This document shows, piece by piece, positions 1-8,414 of a stretch of DNA of 21,344 nt. Source of the DNA: Purshia tridentata (Eukaryota; Streptophyta; Magnoliopsida; Rosales; Rosaceae); assembly GCA_003254885.1 (NCBI GenBank), contig QANT01009112.1, forward strand, positions 1-21,344, written 5' to 3'. Numbering within the stretch: position 1 is the first letter of the stretch; each line of letters starts with the position of its first letter. Made by a program: the position numbers and the translations under genes. Below the pieces are notes generated by a model. That model ran no database searches. It was not told where the DNA came from and saw nothing but the letters and a program-made list of their open reading frames with translations.

Positions 1-11
1 TCAAGATTTAA

Positions 12-23
12 GCTCTGATACCA
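12..23 (-). other. Primer-binding site complementary to initiator tRNA-Met
   Basis: On the minus strand the bases read TGGTATCAGAGC, the reverse complement of the CCA-bearing 3' end of plant initiator tRNA-Met. This is the standard reverse-transcription priming site of most plant copia elements and many gypsy elements. Its orientation fixes the element on the minus strand, with its LTR to the right. Confidence 0.8.
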
Positions 24-136
24 TATAGGAAATACAGCTGAATATCTTTTTCTGTGTATTACCTCTGTACAAGATACAAGAATATATAGAAGACTTTACA
101 AATAACAGATCCTATGTCTAAGGAGGAACACCGATT

Positions 137-281
137 TTTAGGAGCATCATTTCTTTGACTAACTTGCATCAATTTAGGAGCATCATTTCTTTGACTAACT
201 TGCATCAATTTAGGAGCATCATTTCTTTGACTTTAGATAGACTTGCATCAATTTAGGAGCGGCTTGATTTCTTTGACTTTG
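137..281. repeat. Tandem repeat of a ~36-bp unit in the LTR U3 region
   Basis: Copies 1 (137-172) and 2 (173-208) are identical 36-mers. Copy 3 (209-251) has a 7-base insertion. Copy 4 (252-281) is partial and diverged (GGAGCGGCTTG in place of GGAGCATCA). Every copy carries TTTCTTTGACT, that is, a W-box core TTGACT at 155-160, 191-196, 227-232 and 273-278. A fifth TTGACT lies just outside at 312-317. Repeated cis-elements in U3 are known as transcriptional enhancers in stress-activated plant copia elements such as Tnt1 and Tto1; that role here is inference. Confidence 0.85.
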
Positions 282-291
282 TTTCTCAACA

Positions 292-1295
292 TATCATGTA
301 CAAATGTCACTTTGACTATACAGAGGTGATAACCTCAACAAAAAGCCAAACAGTCATCTGAAACTCGAATTTTAACAGTCATCAAACTATCTGTCATTTC
401 ATACTTTTTGCATCTTGTACCAAAAGAGTCATTACCACCAAATGATAATGAATGTTTGGTTTCATGCAAATGGATGAATTTTATAGCGGTGATGATATTA
501 TACATGGAAGAACTCTGTCTATGATATGAAACAGAGCAAATTATAGTTAAGGAAATGAGATAGACTTTCACACAATTACACAAAAAACTGCAGCAAGGAT
601 ACTGAACATTTATGTTTGACCCTTCTGAGAAACCCAAAATGAACAGATGAAAAGAAACAAATCCTTATATACACTTTGCAGTGTGAAATGACTATGAATT
701 CACAGATTTCATTAAGCACATCATAGGTCCTGAGATATCTACCAAACATAACTACATTTCGAATCAATGGGTTCACAACAAGTATCGGATTGTTGCATAG
801 AAACTAACCGAATTACCAAAATTAACTAATTATCTTCATCGAAAATTAAACAAACAACAAAATAAAAGTTGAGCCTCATAAGCAACCGATGGGCCCCAAC
901 CGCCTACTGTCGGTATGGCCCCATTGCGAACCGACTTCGACTAAGAAACCTGAGAATAGAGAGTGAATTCGAAGTGAGGGCAGGCCTGGGCTGTTTGGGA
1001 TTTTTTGGGATCTGGTGGTGCAAGTATAAAGTATGTGTATTAAAAAAAAAAAAATACATGTAAACTGATTACATGATTCAATGGTATACATGTAAAGTGA
1101 TATTTAGGACTTCTATTTATTGCCGTGCTATACAAGTCAGAAACCATGTGAATTTTCTTATTATTAAATAAGTTGTATAATTTTTTAACAAAGGAAATTT
1201 ATGGTTTCACAATAACGTGGGATATACTCATATACCTAATGGCATTTATCATTCATTAAACTAAGAATTGTCGACCAAACAACAATACTGGCTTT
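292..1295. other. Intergenic region, no supported gene
   Basis: AT-rich sequence between the LTR and the first inhibitor gene. Short open frames here have no recognisable domain. A distinctly GC-richer patch lies at about 868-1030, ending near a run of 13 A (1042-1054), and is discussed as a finding. A short imperfect direct repeat (ATACATGTAAA at 1054-1064 and 1086-1096, extending to 15 of 16 bases) follows it. I see no tRNA gene or miRNA-like foldback. Confidence 0.5.
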
Positions 1296-1416
1296 CTCTA
1301 GTCAAGATCAACATGCATTCCTATATCGAGTCATCACGTCCAACCAAAAAATTCAAGATAATTTCCAGTTTCGTTTTTAGAAGTAACAGCTAAAAAGTCA
1401 ACAATGACCATTGACC
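1296..1416 (+). promoter_or_regulatory. W-box cluster upstream of the first protease-inhibitor gene
   Basis: WRKY-type cores TTGAC[C/T] occur as TTGACC at 1411-1416 (plus) and as AGTCAA, the reverse complement, at 1300-1305 and 1396-1401. They lie 40-160 bases upstream of the TATA box. W-boxes are short and frequent in AT-rich DNA, so this is suggestive only. Wound or pathogen induction would fit the known behaviour of potato-inhibitor-I genes. Confidence 0.35.
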
Positions 1417-1455
1417 AACCTCAAGCAATTCATCAAAATGCTACTCTCTAAGTCT

Positions 1456-1463
1456 TATATATA
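1456..1463 (+). promoter_or_regulatory. TATA box of the first protease-inhibitor gene
   Basis: TATATATA at 1456-1463 lies 80-88 bases before the ATG at 1544. It would place transcription start near 1490 and give a ~50-base leader. This is an ordinary plant core-promoter geometry. Confidence 0.5.
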
Positions 1464-1543
1464 GTTATTTATCATAATGCATGTTTAAACACAAATAGAA
1501 GCTCTGGGTATTACAAGAGAATGAAGCAATAATTTAAGCAAGG

Positions 1544-1894
1544 ATGTCAGAATGTGAAGGTAAGGTAGTAGCTAATTCTAAAGGGGTATAACTAGATCAT
1601 ATATATATATCTATATCAATTTCTTACGTGGATATTGTTTTCTTATATAATATTATTTTATAGATATACAATTGATCCTTAATTAATTTTTCAGGAAAGG
1701 GTTCGTGGCCAGAACTTGTTGGAGTGGAGGGGGAGGTTGCCAAAGCAACAATTGAGAGAGAGAATCCTATTGTGACTGCTAGGATTGTAATTGATGGAGA
1801 AATGGTAGTCATCACCGACTACAACTGCTATAGGGTCTGGGTATGGGTTGACAAAGATGATGAAATTGTCACAAGGACTCCCATAATTGGTTAA
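1544..1894 (+). CDS. Potato type I serine protease inhibitor, copy 1 (2 exons, 71 aa)
   Basis: Small cytosolic inhibitor of the potato inhibitor I family (MEROPS I13, which includes barley CI-2, eglin and the cucurbit glutamyl-endopeptidase inhibitor). Exon 1 is 1544-1559 (MSECE plus one base), intron 1560-1694 (GTAAGG...TTTCAG), exon 2 1695-1894. The joined product has the family signature SWPELVG (residues 9-15), the AKATIERENP helix (21-30), the reactive-site loop (about 42-51), RVWVWVD (52-58) and a Gly C-terminus. By alignment to CI-2 on the RV...VD strand, P1 is Thr46 and P1' Asp47. Arg52 matches the loop-bracing Arg65 of CI-2. Cys4 and Cys50 are the only cysteines. There is no signal peptide, unlike the vacuolar tomato and potato wound inhibitors. 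The intron sits in phase 1 at the same codon as in the neighbouring copy. Target protease is not predictable with confidence: P1 Thr is unusual. Confidence 0.9.
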
Positions 1895-2607
1895 TTATTA
1901 GTTAGTCCTCAGTTCATTCACTGTTGGTTATCATATATTTTCGCTCTTCTTTGCTGATATTTATGAGTTTTTACTCTCCTTGGTGTGTTATAAAACTGTA
2001 TATATATATACGATACTTTACATCTAAACATGAAGTAAATTGAAGTAGTTTTATGAAGAGTATTTTTCAGCTTCGGTATCTTATGCTTTTTCGGAAAAGT
2101 CTCTCATAGGGAGGATGTATAAGCTTCCTTTTTATAAAATCACTTTTAATATATGATCAATTGTTATGAGAGAAATGATGTACTGTTGTCCTAGTTATTA
2201 GATAGCATGAATAATATACAAGGGCATATAAATGGTTATAAATCATCTTTGATAATCACCTCATTATGTGAATATATAATTATGTAATATGTATAGTTGT
2301 GAGAAAAAACGTGTACAACCAATGGAACCCATCAAAATAATTTTTTTTTTTCCCCTTTCCTAACTTCTATTGCATATATAAAGAAACAATGTTTTGGTAA
2401 GCATATCACCCAAAAGCCAAGGAGGTCTCAAACATTACCATAAGATAAAAAGCTAGGACTTATGGGAGAAAAAAAAGTAATTTTTGTTAATAGGGACTCC
2501 TCGATTGATGTGGTCTTTTGGCAATTTGAGAAAAATTTATTTATATATATTTTACTTAGAATTGGCCCATGGTAGAGAGACAAAAGACAGGTGGGCAGAC
2601 TTGTCCC
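1895..2607. other. Spacer between the two inhibitor genes (3' flank of copy 1)
   Basis: Holds the 3' UTR and flank of the first inhibitor gene. AT-rich, with TATATATATA at about 2000 and long T and A runs at about 2340. The segment 2036-2070 (AAATTGAAGT...ATTTTT) recurs, slightly changed, at 4370-4405, and a TCATTA[T/C]GTGAATA motif near 2260 recurs near 4505. These mark the duplicated unit. No other gene is seen. Confidence 0.5.
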
Positions 2608-2745
2608 AATAAACTATGGTGGTAGATTCTCATGGACGTTCTCTAGCTTCTGTCTATATTGACAAGTCAAGAAAAAGATGAAGCTAGGCTCCATTTGTGA
2701 TTGATTGGGCCATTGGGGTATCTTTCAAATATTTACTTGTTCAAC
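2608..2745 (+). repeat. Promoter-region block of copy 2, duplicated at 4816-4965
   Basis: This block upstream of the second inhibitor gene matches 4816-4965 in order: AATAAACTATGG (2608-2619 versus 4816-4827), then TGTCTAT...TTGACA...AAAAAGATG...GGCTCCATTTGTGA (2651-2700 versus 4876-4922), then TATCTTT[C/T]AAATATTTA[C/T]TT. Small indels separate the two. Because it precedes a real inhibitor gene here, it probably includes regulatory DNA of the duplicated unit. An ACACGTACGTA element (ACGT core) lies just after it at about 2754. Confidence 0.7.
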
Positions 2746-3039
2746 TTTGGTGGACACGTACGTATGTATTAACAAACAAATGGACGGTTTAGACTCTGAA
2801 ATTACTCATATGGTGGGTGATAAGTTTCATATTAACATCCTAATTAGTTAGCTTTAGAGCACTCCCCAATATTTAGTCAAATATTAGAAAAATTACCATT
2901 ACAACCCTGCCGGCCACATGCACACAAATCCAAAAGCTAAAACATTTGAACCCATCCCCCTTCAAATACCCATTTGTTCACTCCCAGAAACTCTACCAAT
3001 TCAGATCATATAGCTAATGATCATCATTCATCAAGAGAT

Positions 3040-3355
3040 ATGGCAAGTGGCACCGGTGAGTAATTAGTCATCTTAATCAATTTAATTGGGTTTAATCATT
3101 AATTGTGTGTATGTATGTAGTATATTTATGTGTTTGTGGGTTTGATATTGTTAATTTGTAGCAAAGAGTTCATGGCCAGAGCTAGTGGGCACAAAAGGAG
3201 AGGAAGCAAAAGCCACTATAATGAGAGAAAACTCATCGCTCAAAGTCCACACTGTGACACAAGGATCCTTTGTCACCTGTGATATGCGTGGTGACAGAGT
3301 TCGTGTCTGGATTGATGGGCAAGGCATTGTCACTGCTGCGCCTAAGATCGGTTAA
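3040..3355 (+). CDS. Potato type I serine protease inhibitor, copy 2 (2 exons, 69 aa)
   Basis: Second member of the same inhibitor family, in the same orientation as the first. Exon 1 is 3040-3055 (MASGT plus one base), intron 3056-3161 (GTGAGT...TTGTAG), exon 2 3162-3355. Joined features: SWPELVG (9-15), AKATIMREN (21-29), loop and strand TCDMRGDRVRVWID (44-57), and PKIG at the C-terminus. Aligning on RVRVWID places P1 at Cys45 and P1' at Asp46. Arg48, Arg51 and Arg53 correspond to the arginines around the CI-2 loop. The family's common Cys at P4' (the RCD motif) is Gly49 here, so Cys45 is the only cysteine. There is no signal peptide, so a cytosolic product is expected. The intron phase and position equal those of the neighbour, showing tandem duplication. 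No clear TATA box was found; the closest is a CAAATA sequence near 2965. Confidence 0.9.
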
Positions 3356-3409
3356 CAATAACAAGGATTAATTCATTTCCAAGTGGATTAATTTGTATGA
3401 TCATTTGGC

Positions 3410-3524
3410 TGGATAAATATGCTGTGTTTGTGGAGAATATATACTAATTACACTCGGTCTTTTGGGTGGATAAATATGCTGTGTTTGTGGAGAATATATA
3501 CTAATTACACTCGGTCTTTTGGGT
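3410..3524. repeat. Perfect 57-bp tandem duplication just downstream of inhibitor copy 2
   Basis: Two identical 57-base copies (3410-3466 and 3467-3523), beginning TGGATAAATATGCTGTG and ending CGGTCTTTTGGG, lie about 55 bases after the stop codon. They are probably in the 3' UTR. The lack of any difference between the copies indicates a recent event or homogenisation. The only nearby change is TTTGGC before copy 1 against TTTGGG at the junction. Confidence 0.95.
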
Positions 3525-3606
3525 TTTAAATTAAGTATGCCATGCATATATATATCCATCCTTAATTTGTAAGTTGCTTCTATCCGTAAAGTGTTAATTA
3601 AGACTG

Positions 3607-4326
3607 AGGGCACATTTACTTACCCGTAATCGGAATCAAATATGTATCAGAATAAGCAGTAATCGGAATAAAATAAATTGGAATGATGATTAATCATAAT
3701 GAGTAGTAATTGAAATGAACTGTAATCGGAATCAGACATTCTCATTAACGTGTTTACTAACTGTTAGGAATCAGAATGAAAATAAAACTGATTTCCATAA
3801 ACATGTTTACTAACTGGAAAAAATCGGATTCAAAATCAGTTTGATTACTAAAATGCCCTTATACAAAATGCACAATTTTTAGAAACTAAAAATTACTAAA
3901 GGAGGGTGATTTTCACACTCTCTTTTTTTCCCCATTTGGGCACTCCTTTGCATTTTTTAATTCTTTTTTAGATATATATATATATATTTCCAAATCTATT
4001 CCTTTAAATTTTTAAAATATATAGAAAATCATGTTGGGTATAAGGTTTTGGGATTTTTTGTTGAGGGCAATTTTGGATATTCAACCAAATTGCTAGGGTA
4101 GTTTTGGAATCAAAACATATATTCCCTTTCGCCCCAATTCAATTTAATCCAAAACCCACACCACCCCCCCGGGCCCAACCACAAAAAATCGGAATTGAAT
4201 TCCTCCAAAATGAGGGATTGAATTCCCAAATGAATGTGGGCCCCACCATCTTTTTTCCTTTCCAAAGTTTAGTAAACATGGGAAAGGCAATGGAAATAAT
4301 CATTCCCAAATGCAAGTAAACGCATG
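3607..4326. mobile_element. MITE-like non-autonomous DNA transposon (possibly hAT-type)
   Basis: A ~720-base non-coding block whose ends carry inverted motifs. The left side has CATTTACTTAC (about 3612), CGTGTTTACTAAC (about 3750) and CATGTTTACTAAC (about 3803). The right side has the reverse-complement forms TTTAGTAAACATG (about 4268) and CAAGTAAACGCATG (about 4312). Repeated GTAATCGGAAT motifs (about 3628, 3659, 3722) fill the left arm. Inverted subterminal repeats without coding capacity are typical of plant MITEs. It sits between the inhibitor-unit flank and its continuation at 4371. I could not identify a target-site duplication, so the exact ends and superfamily are uncertain. Confidence 0.5.
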
Positions 4327-4370
4327 AATGGAAATGATTCCCATTGTTGCCTTTCCGCCTAAAAGGAAAG

Positions 4371-4975
4371 AAATTGAAGTGGTACTATTATGAAGGGTAT
4401 TTTTTATCAATTTATGTTTTTATTTCTGTATATATTGAGACACTTGAATCTCCGATCTCATACTTTAGTAAACAAAGAGCAATATCTTTGTTAAACTAAT
4501 CATTTCATTACGTGAATAAGTTATAAGAGGATTAGTTATACTATATCAATATGTAACGTGATATTACAGTCACTTAAAAAAAAGTTCTTCTAACAAAATA
4601 TCCTTCAATAATTTATCACATCTAATTAGTAAAACACTAACCGATTCTCGTAAGTACGCTAAGAAAAATAGTCATTAAATTTTGAATTGATATATTATTC
4701 CAGCTGGTCCTTCCTTTAGAATATTCCTTATTACTTCATCCCGGTATCAGGCTAGCTATCAGTTTAATCTTTAAGCTTTATATAAAAATTGAAAACATAG
4801 TACTTATCCTATCGTAATAAACTATGGTCATAGTCTGATAGATTAGTGTTAGTCTTCTGTAATTTCTATTTTAGCTGTCTATTGACAATTCAGAAAAAAG
4901 ATGTTGGTGGCTCCATTTGTGAAATTGTGATTGATTGCTTTATCTTTTAAATATTTATTTAGTTCTTTCTTGTAT
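4371..4975 (+). repeat. Duplicated inhibitor 3' flank and orphan promoter block without a gene
   Basis: 4370-4405 matches the downstream flank of inhibitor copy 1 (2036-2070), and 4816-4965 matches the promoter block of inhibitor copy 2 (2608-2745). Order and orientation are kept, so this is the second half of a duplicated unit. No SWPELVG-coding exon or inhibitor-like frame follows within the next 3 kb. The promoter-like block is therefore probably a leftover from a lost or never completed third copy. Confidence 0.65.
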
Positions 4976-5054
4976 AGACGTGTGGCGTAGACAAGAAAGA
5001 AAATCTACTCACAATGATCACCTATCACATGTATTTTAATGTTTAGATTTAATA

Positions 5055-5320
5055 ATTATTTTGCTCCCCAAACTATAGAATCAGTTTGTCAAATTGTTCT
5101 CAATTTTAAAAATTTAGTTAATTAAACCATAAAGTTTTTAAAAAATAGATCAATATGAACAAATTTCATAGGATTTGATTCAAATATCCATACAAAAAAT
5201 GTCAAGTGCTCTTTTAGTGAGGGAAAAAGGGACAATTCACCCTTGATTTGTTACTGGGCTGGATGCCGTCTAATTTAACGTTCTTAGTATACAAATGGGC
5301 TCCACTTGTATTGAAAATTT
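5055..5320. repeat. Possible dispersed non-coding repeat fragment
   Basis: The wording of this stretch (GCTCCCCAAACTATAGAAT, then a segment with short homopolymer-rich phrases, then GGATGCCGTCTAATTTAACG and AATGGGCTCCACTTG) resembles a non-coding repeat type common in dicot intergenic DNA, recognised from general familiarity only. It has no open frame, and no second copy is present in the window. Confidence 0.3.
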
Positions 5321-7948
5321 GGTACCAAGATGTGAAAAAACATTTAGCAATAGAACTATCTGCGAAACTTATCAAATTCCGGCCACATATATATGGTACT
5401 CATGGACATAGTAATTGAATGTCTGAAAGTCTGAAACTTTGACGACAACCATCTCTCCCAGATTGTGGCGTGTATTAGCATTTGATCACACAAAAATTTG
5501 GCCATAATTACATTTCAAGCACTACTACTAATTAATGCTTATCTCTTGGTTTTGAGTCAATACGTCGTCAATGCTTATCTCAATTTAATTGGTACTCAAT
5601 CAAACGCTGGTTATAACATACAGTTATCTTTTGCAACGGTTCCAGCACTGATCTAATTTATCGAACTCCATGAATTTGTAATAAAATTTGAGTAACTAGT
5701 CACATATATATATATACACCTCATTAACACAATGATATCATCTGCGTATGAAAATCAATTTAAACATATTACAAGATGGATAAGAACACAACAAATATAT
5801 GTGGTACGTACGTAGTGATATATGGTTGGGAAATTGTTTTTCGAATTCTTGACAATTCTCCAAGTAGACCAGGCCAAACTTGTATGACTTAACTTTAAAT
5901 TTGTATATCAGAAAAACACAAATTTGTTCAAGATTCCACGCGTGTTTAATTTAGTCAACGGTTGCGAATTTGAGCAAACCATGCATGCATGTCTATGTAA
6001 GTAGATAATTCAATATATATCGCGTAACATGTGTGCTAGCTTATTTTAATTCCAGTTTCCATGAGCAGTATCTCAGTGTATACCACATGTATGCACGTGC
6101 TTCCATTCAACTTAATTATGTAGACAACTAAGAGAGATCATATATTGTTTCTAGCCATTAGATGTGGCATCGATCAATTCATATTAATACATATATATTA
6201 ATCTTTTTCCACATTGATTTTTATTTCTATACATATTGCATTTACGTGCAAGTTCAAATTTTAGAAGTTCTAGTCCCATATTATAAATTTATAATCACTC
6301 GAACACAAATATATATAGTAATGATTGATTTCCTGTATATTTAATATTTTATATTGTTATGAATAATAAATTAAGATTTCATAGGTATATATAGACAGAC
6401 TTAATGCACGCGCGATATCATTTATCTGATCGATCTGCTGGGACTTGGGGAAACAAGCACAACTAGCTAGGGTTCCTCATTTTCTGTAAACCTTTAATTA
6501 GTTGTACTTGTAGCTTAAAGAACTTGAAACTTACATATAAAGTTGAACTCTCTTCTATATATGTCATGCATATATCAAATATGTTTATATACCATGATCA
6601 ATTAGTCAAACTTATGAACTTGTGACTTGTCCAAAGTTCCACAATTTTCTTTGTAAAATGCCACATGAAAAACAAGAAAGTAAAAAAACAAAAAATTGAA
6701 ACCCATGCTTATAATTGTACACGTCTTAATATTCCTTTTGAGATCTCAAAATGATTATAAAGCAGCACGTTGGTTGAATTAGAGCACATGACAAATAGTA
6801 AACAAAAACGAAGAAATTATTAAAAACTAATTATATAATATTGTTCCATACTTCCATGCGTATAGACATAATATATTTTAATTGTGGCCATAAATCAGTG
6901 AATGCGATGCAGGATCTTGAAGACCTCTTTTATCTTTATCAAATCAGTACAACTTTCAAGGACATATGGTATAAAAACTATACAAAAAGATGTATGAAAT
7001 CCTTCATATGATGATTTGATTAATTTCCATGTTATCTACGTTACTATTAATTTGAAATTACCTTAATGAATCTACGTGTGTTTCTTTATAACTTAATCAA
7101 AGTAGTAATTCATTAGTGTATATATTTTTGTTTTTAAAAAAAGAACATCAAATGTTTCTATCTAGCTATGATGACTGTTTATAATTGCCAAATCTGGGTG
7201 AATTTTTTATCAGCTACCCTCCACCCACAGAAAGTTTGAATTCGTACTCGCTCTCCTCCTCTCATATATTAATCAAAAAATAAAACCGAAAACAACAAAA
7301 AAAATTAAAATTAAAATAGCCCGGCCCACTGGTTTTTCTCTGTGCGTGATAATACTTAAGGGATCGAAATTGTTGATGACTAACTAGGCGAGCTCCGGTC
7401 AAAGAAACTAAGCCGCATATATTTCTTTCTCCTTACCAAACCGCCAACCTTTCTTATTTCACAAAGTAGCAGCTTTAATTTGATCAAAAACTTGACCTTT
7501 AATTTTCTTCTGCAATCTCTATCAATTAGTGGAACTTGCAAGAATAAAGGCTAGGGTGACCCAAAATTAAATACATTATTAATTCATGCACAAAACCAGA
7601 TATCCATGAAATGAATGATCAAATCAATCAACGTCTCCCATTTTCTCCCATTCAATGCGTTTGAACATTAACATAAGGGTCTTTAATTAATTTCTGTATA
7701 TTACAAGGAATAAATCAATTTGTATACTGAACTGAAAAGAGCACACAATTAACTAAATTTACAAATTGCTTGTAAAATTGTTACAAGAAAAAAAGAAAGA
7801 AAATATATCCATTTGGTGCTTTTAATGACCTGTAAATATTATGTCCTATAGTTATTCTTCAGAGATCAATCTCCGGCTAGCAAATAGAAAACTCATCCTT
7901 CAAGTTTCCAAAATATGAAGTCCTCCAAGAATCTGATCACCAGTGTCA
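5321..7948. other. AT-rich intergenic region, no supported gene
   Basis: About 2.6 kb lying downstream of both flanking genes' 3' ends. It contains simple AT repeats (TATATATATATA near 5705), a CATGCATGCATG element near 5982 (RY-like), and a locally GC-richer spot near 6405-6475. No open frame with a recognisable domain, no tRNA and no miRNA stem was found on either strand. Open frames here (for example 6162-6344) are AT-rich and look random. Confidence 0.5.
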
Positions 7949-8278
7949 TTATTTGTGGTTGGTAGCCACACCAAATGGAAACATCAGACGAGGGTAAACA
8001 GAATTAGCATCATGAGGCAAATTATTAGCATGGCCATGGTGATGGCCTGCATAGTTCTTGACCTTGAAGAGTGGGCAGCCAGGTCCGCCGGTGCCGGGGA
8101 TGTAGGTACACCCAGAGGACCCAGAAGGAGGCGTCTCACCTCTAGGAAGAGACTGCAAGCTCAGTTCTTGCTTCATCCACCTTTCTTCATCATACAATAT
8201 CCTGCTAGCTCTGTTGGGTTGTACATGTACAACACACACAAGTAGCAGCACACCCAAAGCAATGCTCACAATCCCCAT
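7949..8278 (-). CDS. Small secreted protein, candidate signalling-peptide precursor (109 aa, single exon)
   Basis: Reads from ATG (8276-8278) to TAA (7949-7951) without an intron. Residues 1 to about 24 form a classical signal peptide: a short N-region, then a hydrophobic core (VSIALGVLLLVCVVHV), with likely cleavage near Ala24. A charged spacer follows (about 25-46). Next comes a Pro/Gly/Ser-rich segment with exactly two cysteines, PSGSSGCTYIPGTGGPGCPL (51-70; Cys57 and Cys68). The tail (about 71-109) has a HHHGH cluster and ends NHK. Size, secretion signal and a compact C-terminal motif after a variable region fit plant peptide-hormone or defence-peptide precursors, but I do not recognise the family. 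It does not match CLE, RALF, IDA, PIP or CEP motifs. A TATA box and two W-boxes lie upstream. The upstream charged region could be a pro-domain. Function is inference; the existence of the gene is well supported by ATG, signal peptide and promoter. Confidence 0.75.
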   Translation of the reverse strand: MGIVSIALGVLLLVCVVHVQPNRASRILYDEERWMKQELSLQSLPRGETPPSGSSGCTYIPGTGGPGCPLFKVKNYAGHHHGHANNLPHDANSVYPRLMFPFGVATNHK

Positions 8279-8357
8279 AATAACTAATATATATTCTTTT
8301 AGTTATTGCAATTAATGCTAAGCTAGCTTATATGACTTCCTGAGGGAGTTGTGTTGG

Positions 8358-8365
8358 TATTTATA
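8358..8365 (-). promoter_or_regulatory. TATA box of the small secreted protein gene
   Basis: On the minus strand the context is GCTATAAATACC, a near-ideal plant TATA box, 80 bases upstream of the ATG. Transcription would start near 8330 and leave a leader of about 50 bases. Its position supports the ATG chosen for the gene. Confidence 0.7.
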
Positions 8366-8414
8366 GCTAAACCCTATGAGGATCTTTGTTATTATTTTAT
8401 TAATTTGGAGGAAT

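Larger units (their letters stand above)
1..291 (-). mobile_element. Partial Ty1/copia-type LTR retrotransposon: 5' LTR plus primer-binding site
   Basis: Read on the minus strand, an LTR runs from about 291 down to about 24 and is followed at once by a primer-binding site (12-23). The internal part of the element would lie beyond the left edge of the window. The LTR end has a TATA-like core (81-90) followed by a stretch typical of the R-U5 part of plant copia LTRs. The start at 291 is an estimate from a TGTTGAG motif on the minus strand; another TGTTGAG at 340 is possible. The U3 part holds a tandem repeat (separate entry). No gag or pol is visible, so the copia assignment rests only on the PBS and the short LTR. 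What is seen: PBS, TATA, repeats. What is inferred: element boundaries and family. Confidence 0.6.

Noticed and set aside
137..281. CRISPR-like array
   Set aside because: The ~36-bp units are contiguous without unique spacers and sit in a plant LTR.
335..776. Minus-strand open frames of 100 and 66 codons
   Set aside because: AT-rich composition, no domain, no start context; may be random or untranslated DNA.
3401..3613. 70-codon minus-strand frame with an internal peptide repeat
   Set aside because: The repeat is only the 57-bp tandem DNA duplication (a multiple of 3) read through.
7943..8245. 100-codon plus-strand frame over the secreted-peptide gene
   Set aside because: It is the antisense shadow of the peptide gene, which has a signal peptide, TATA box and correct ATG.
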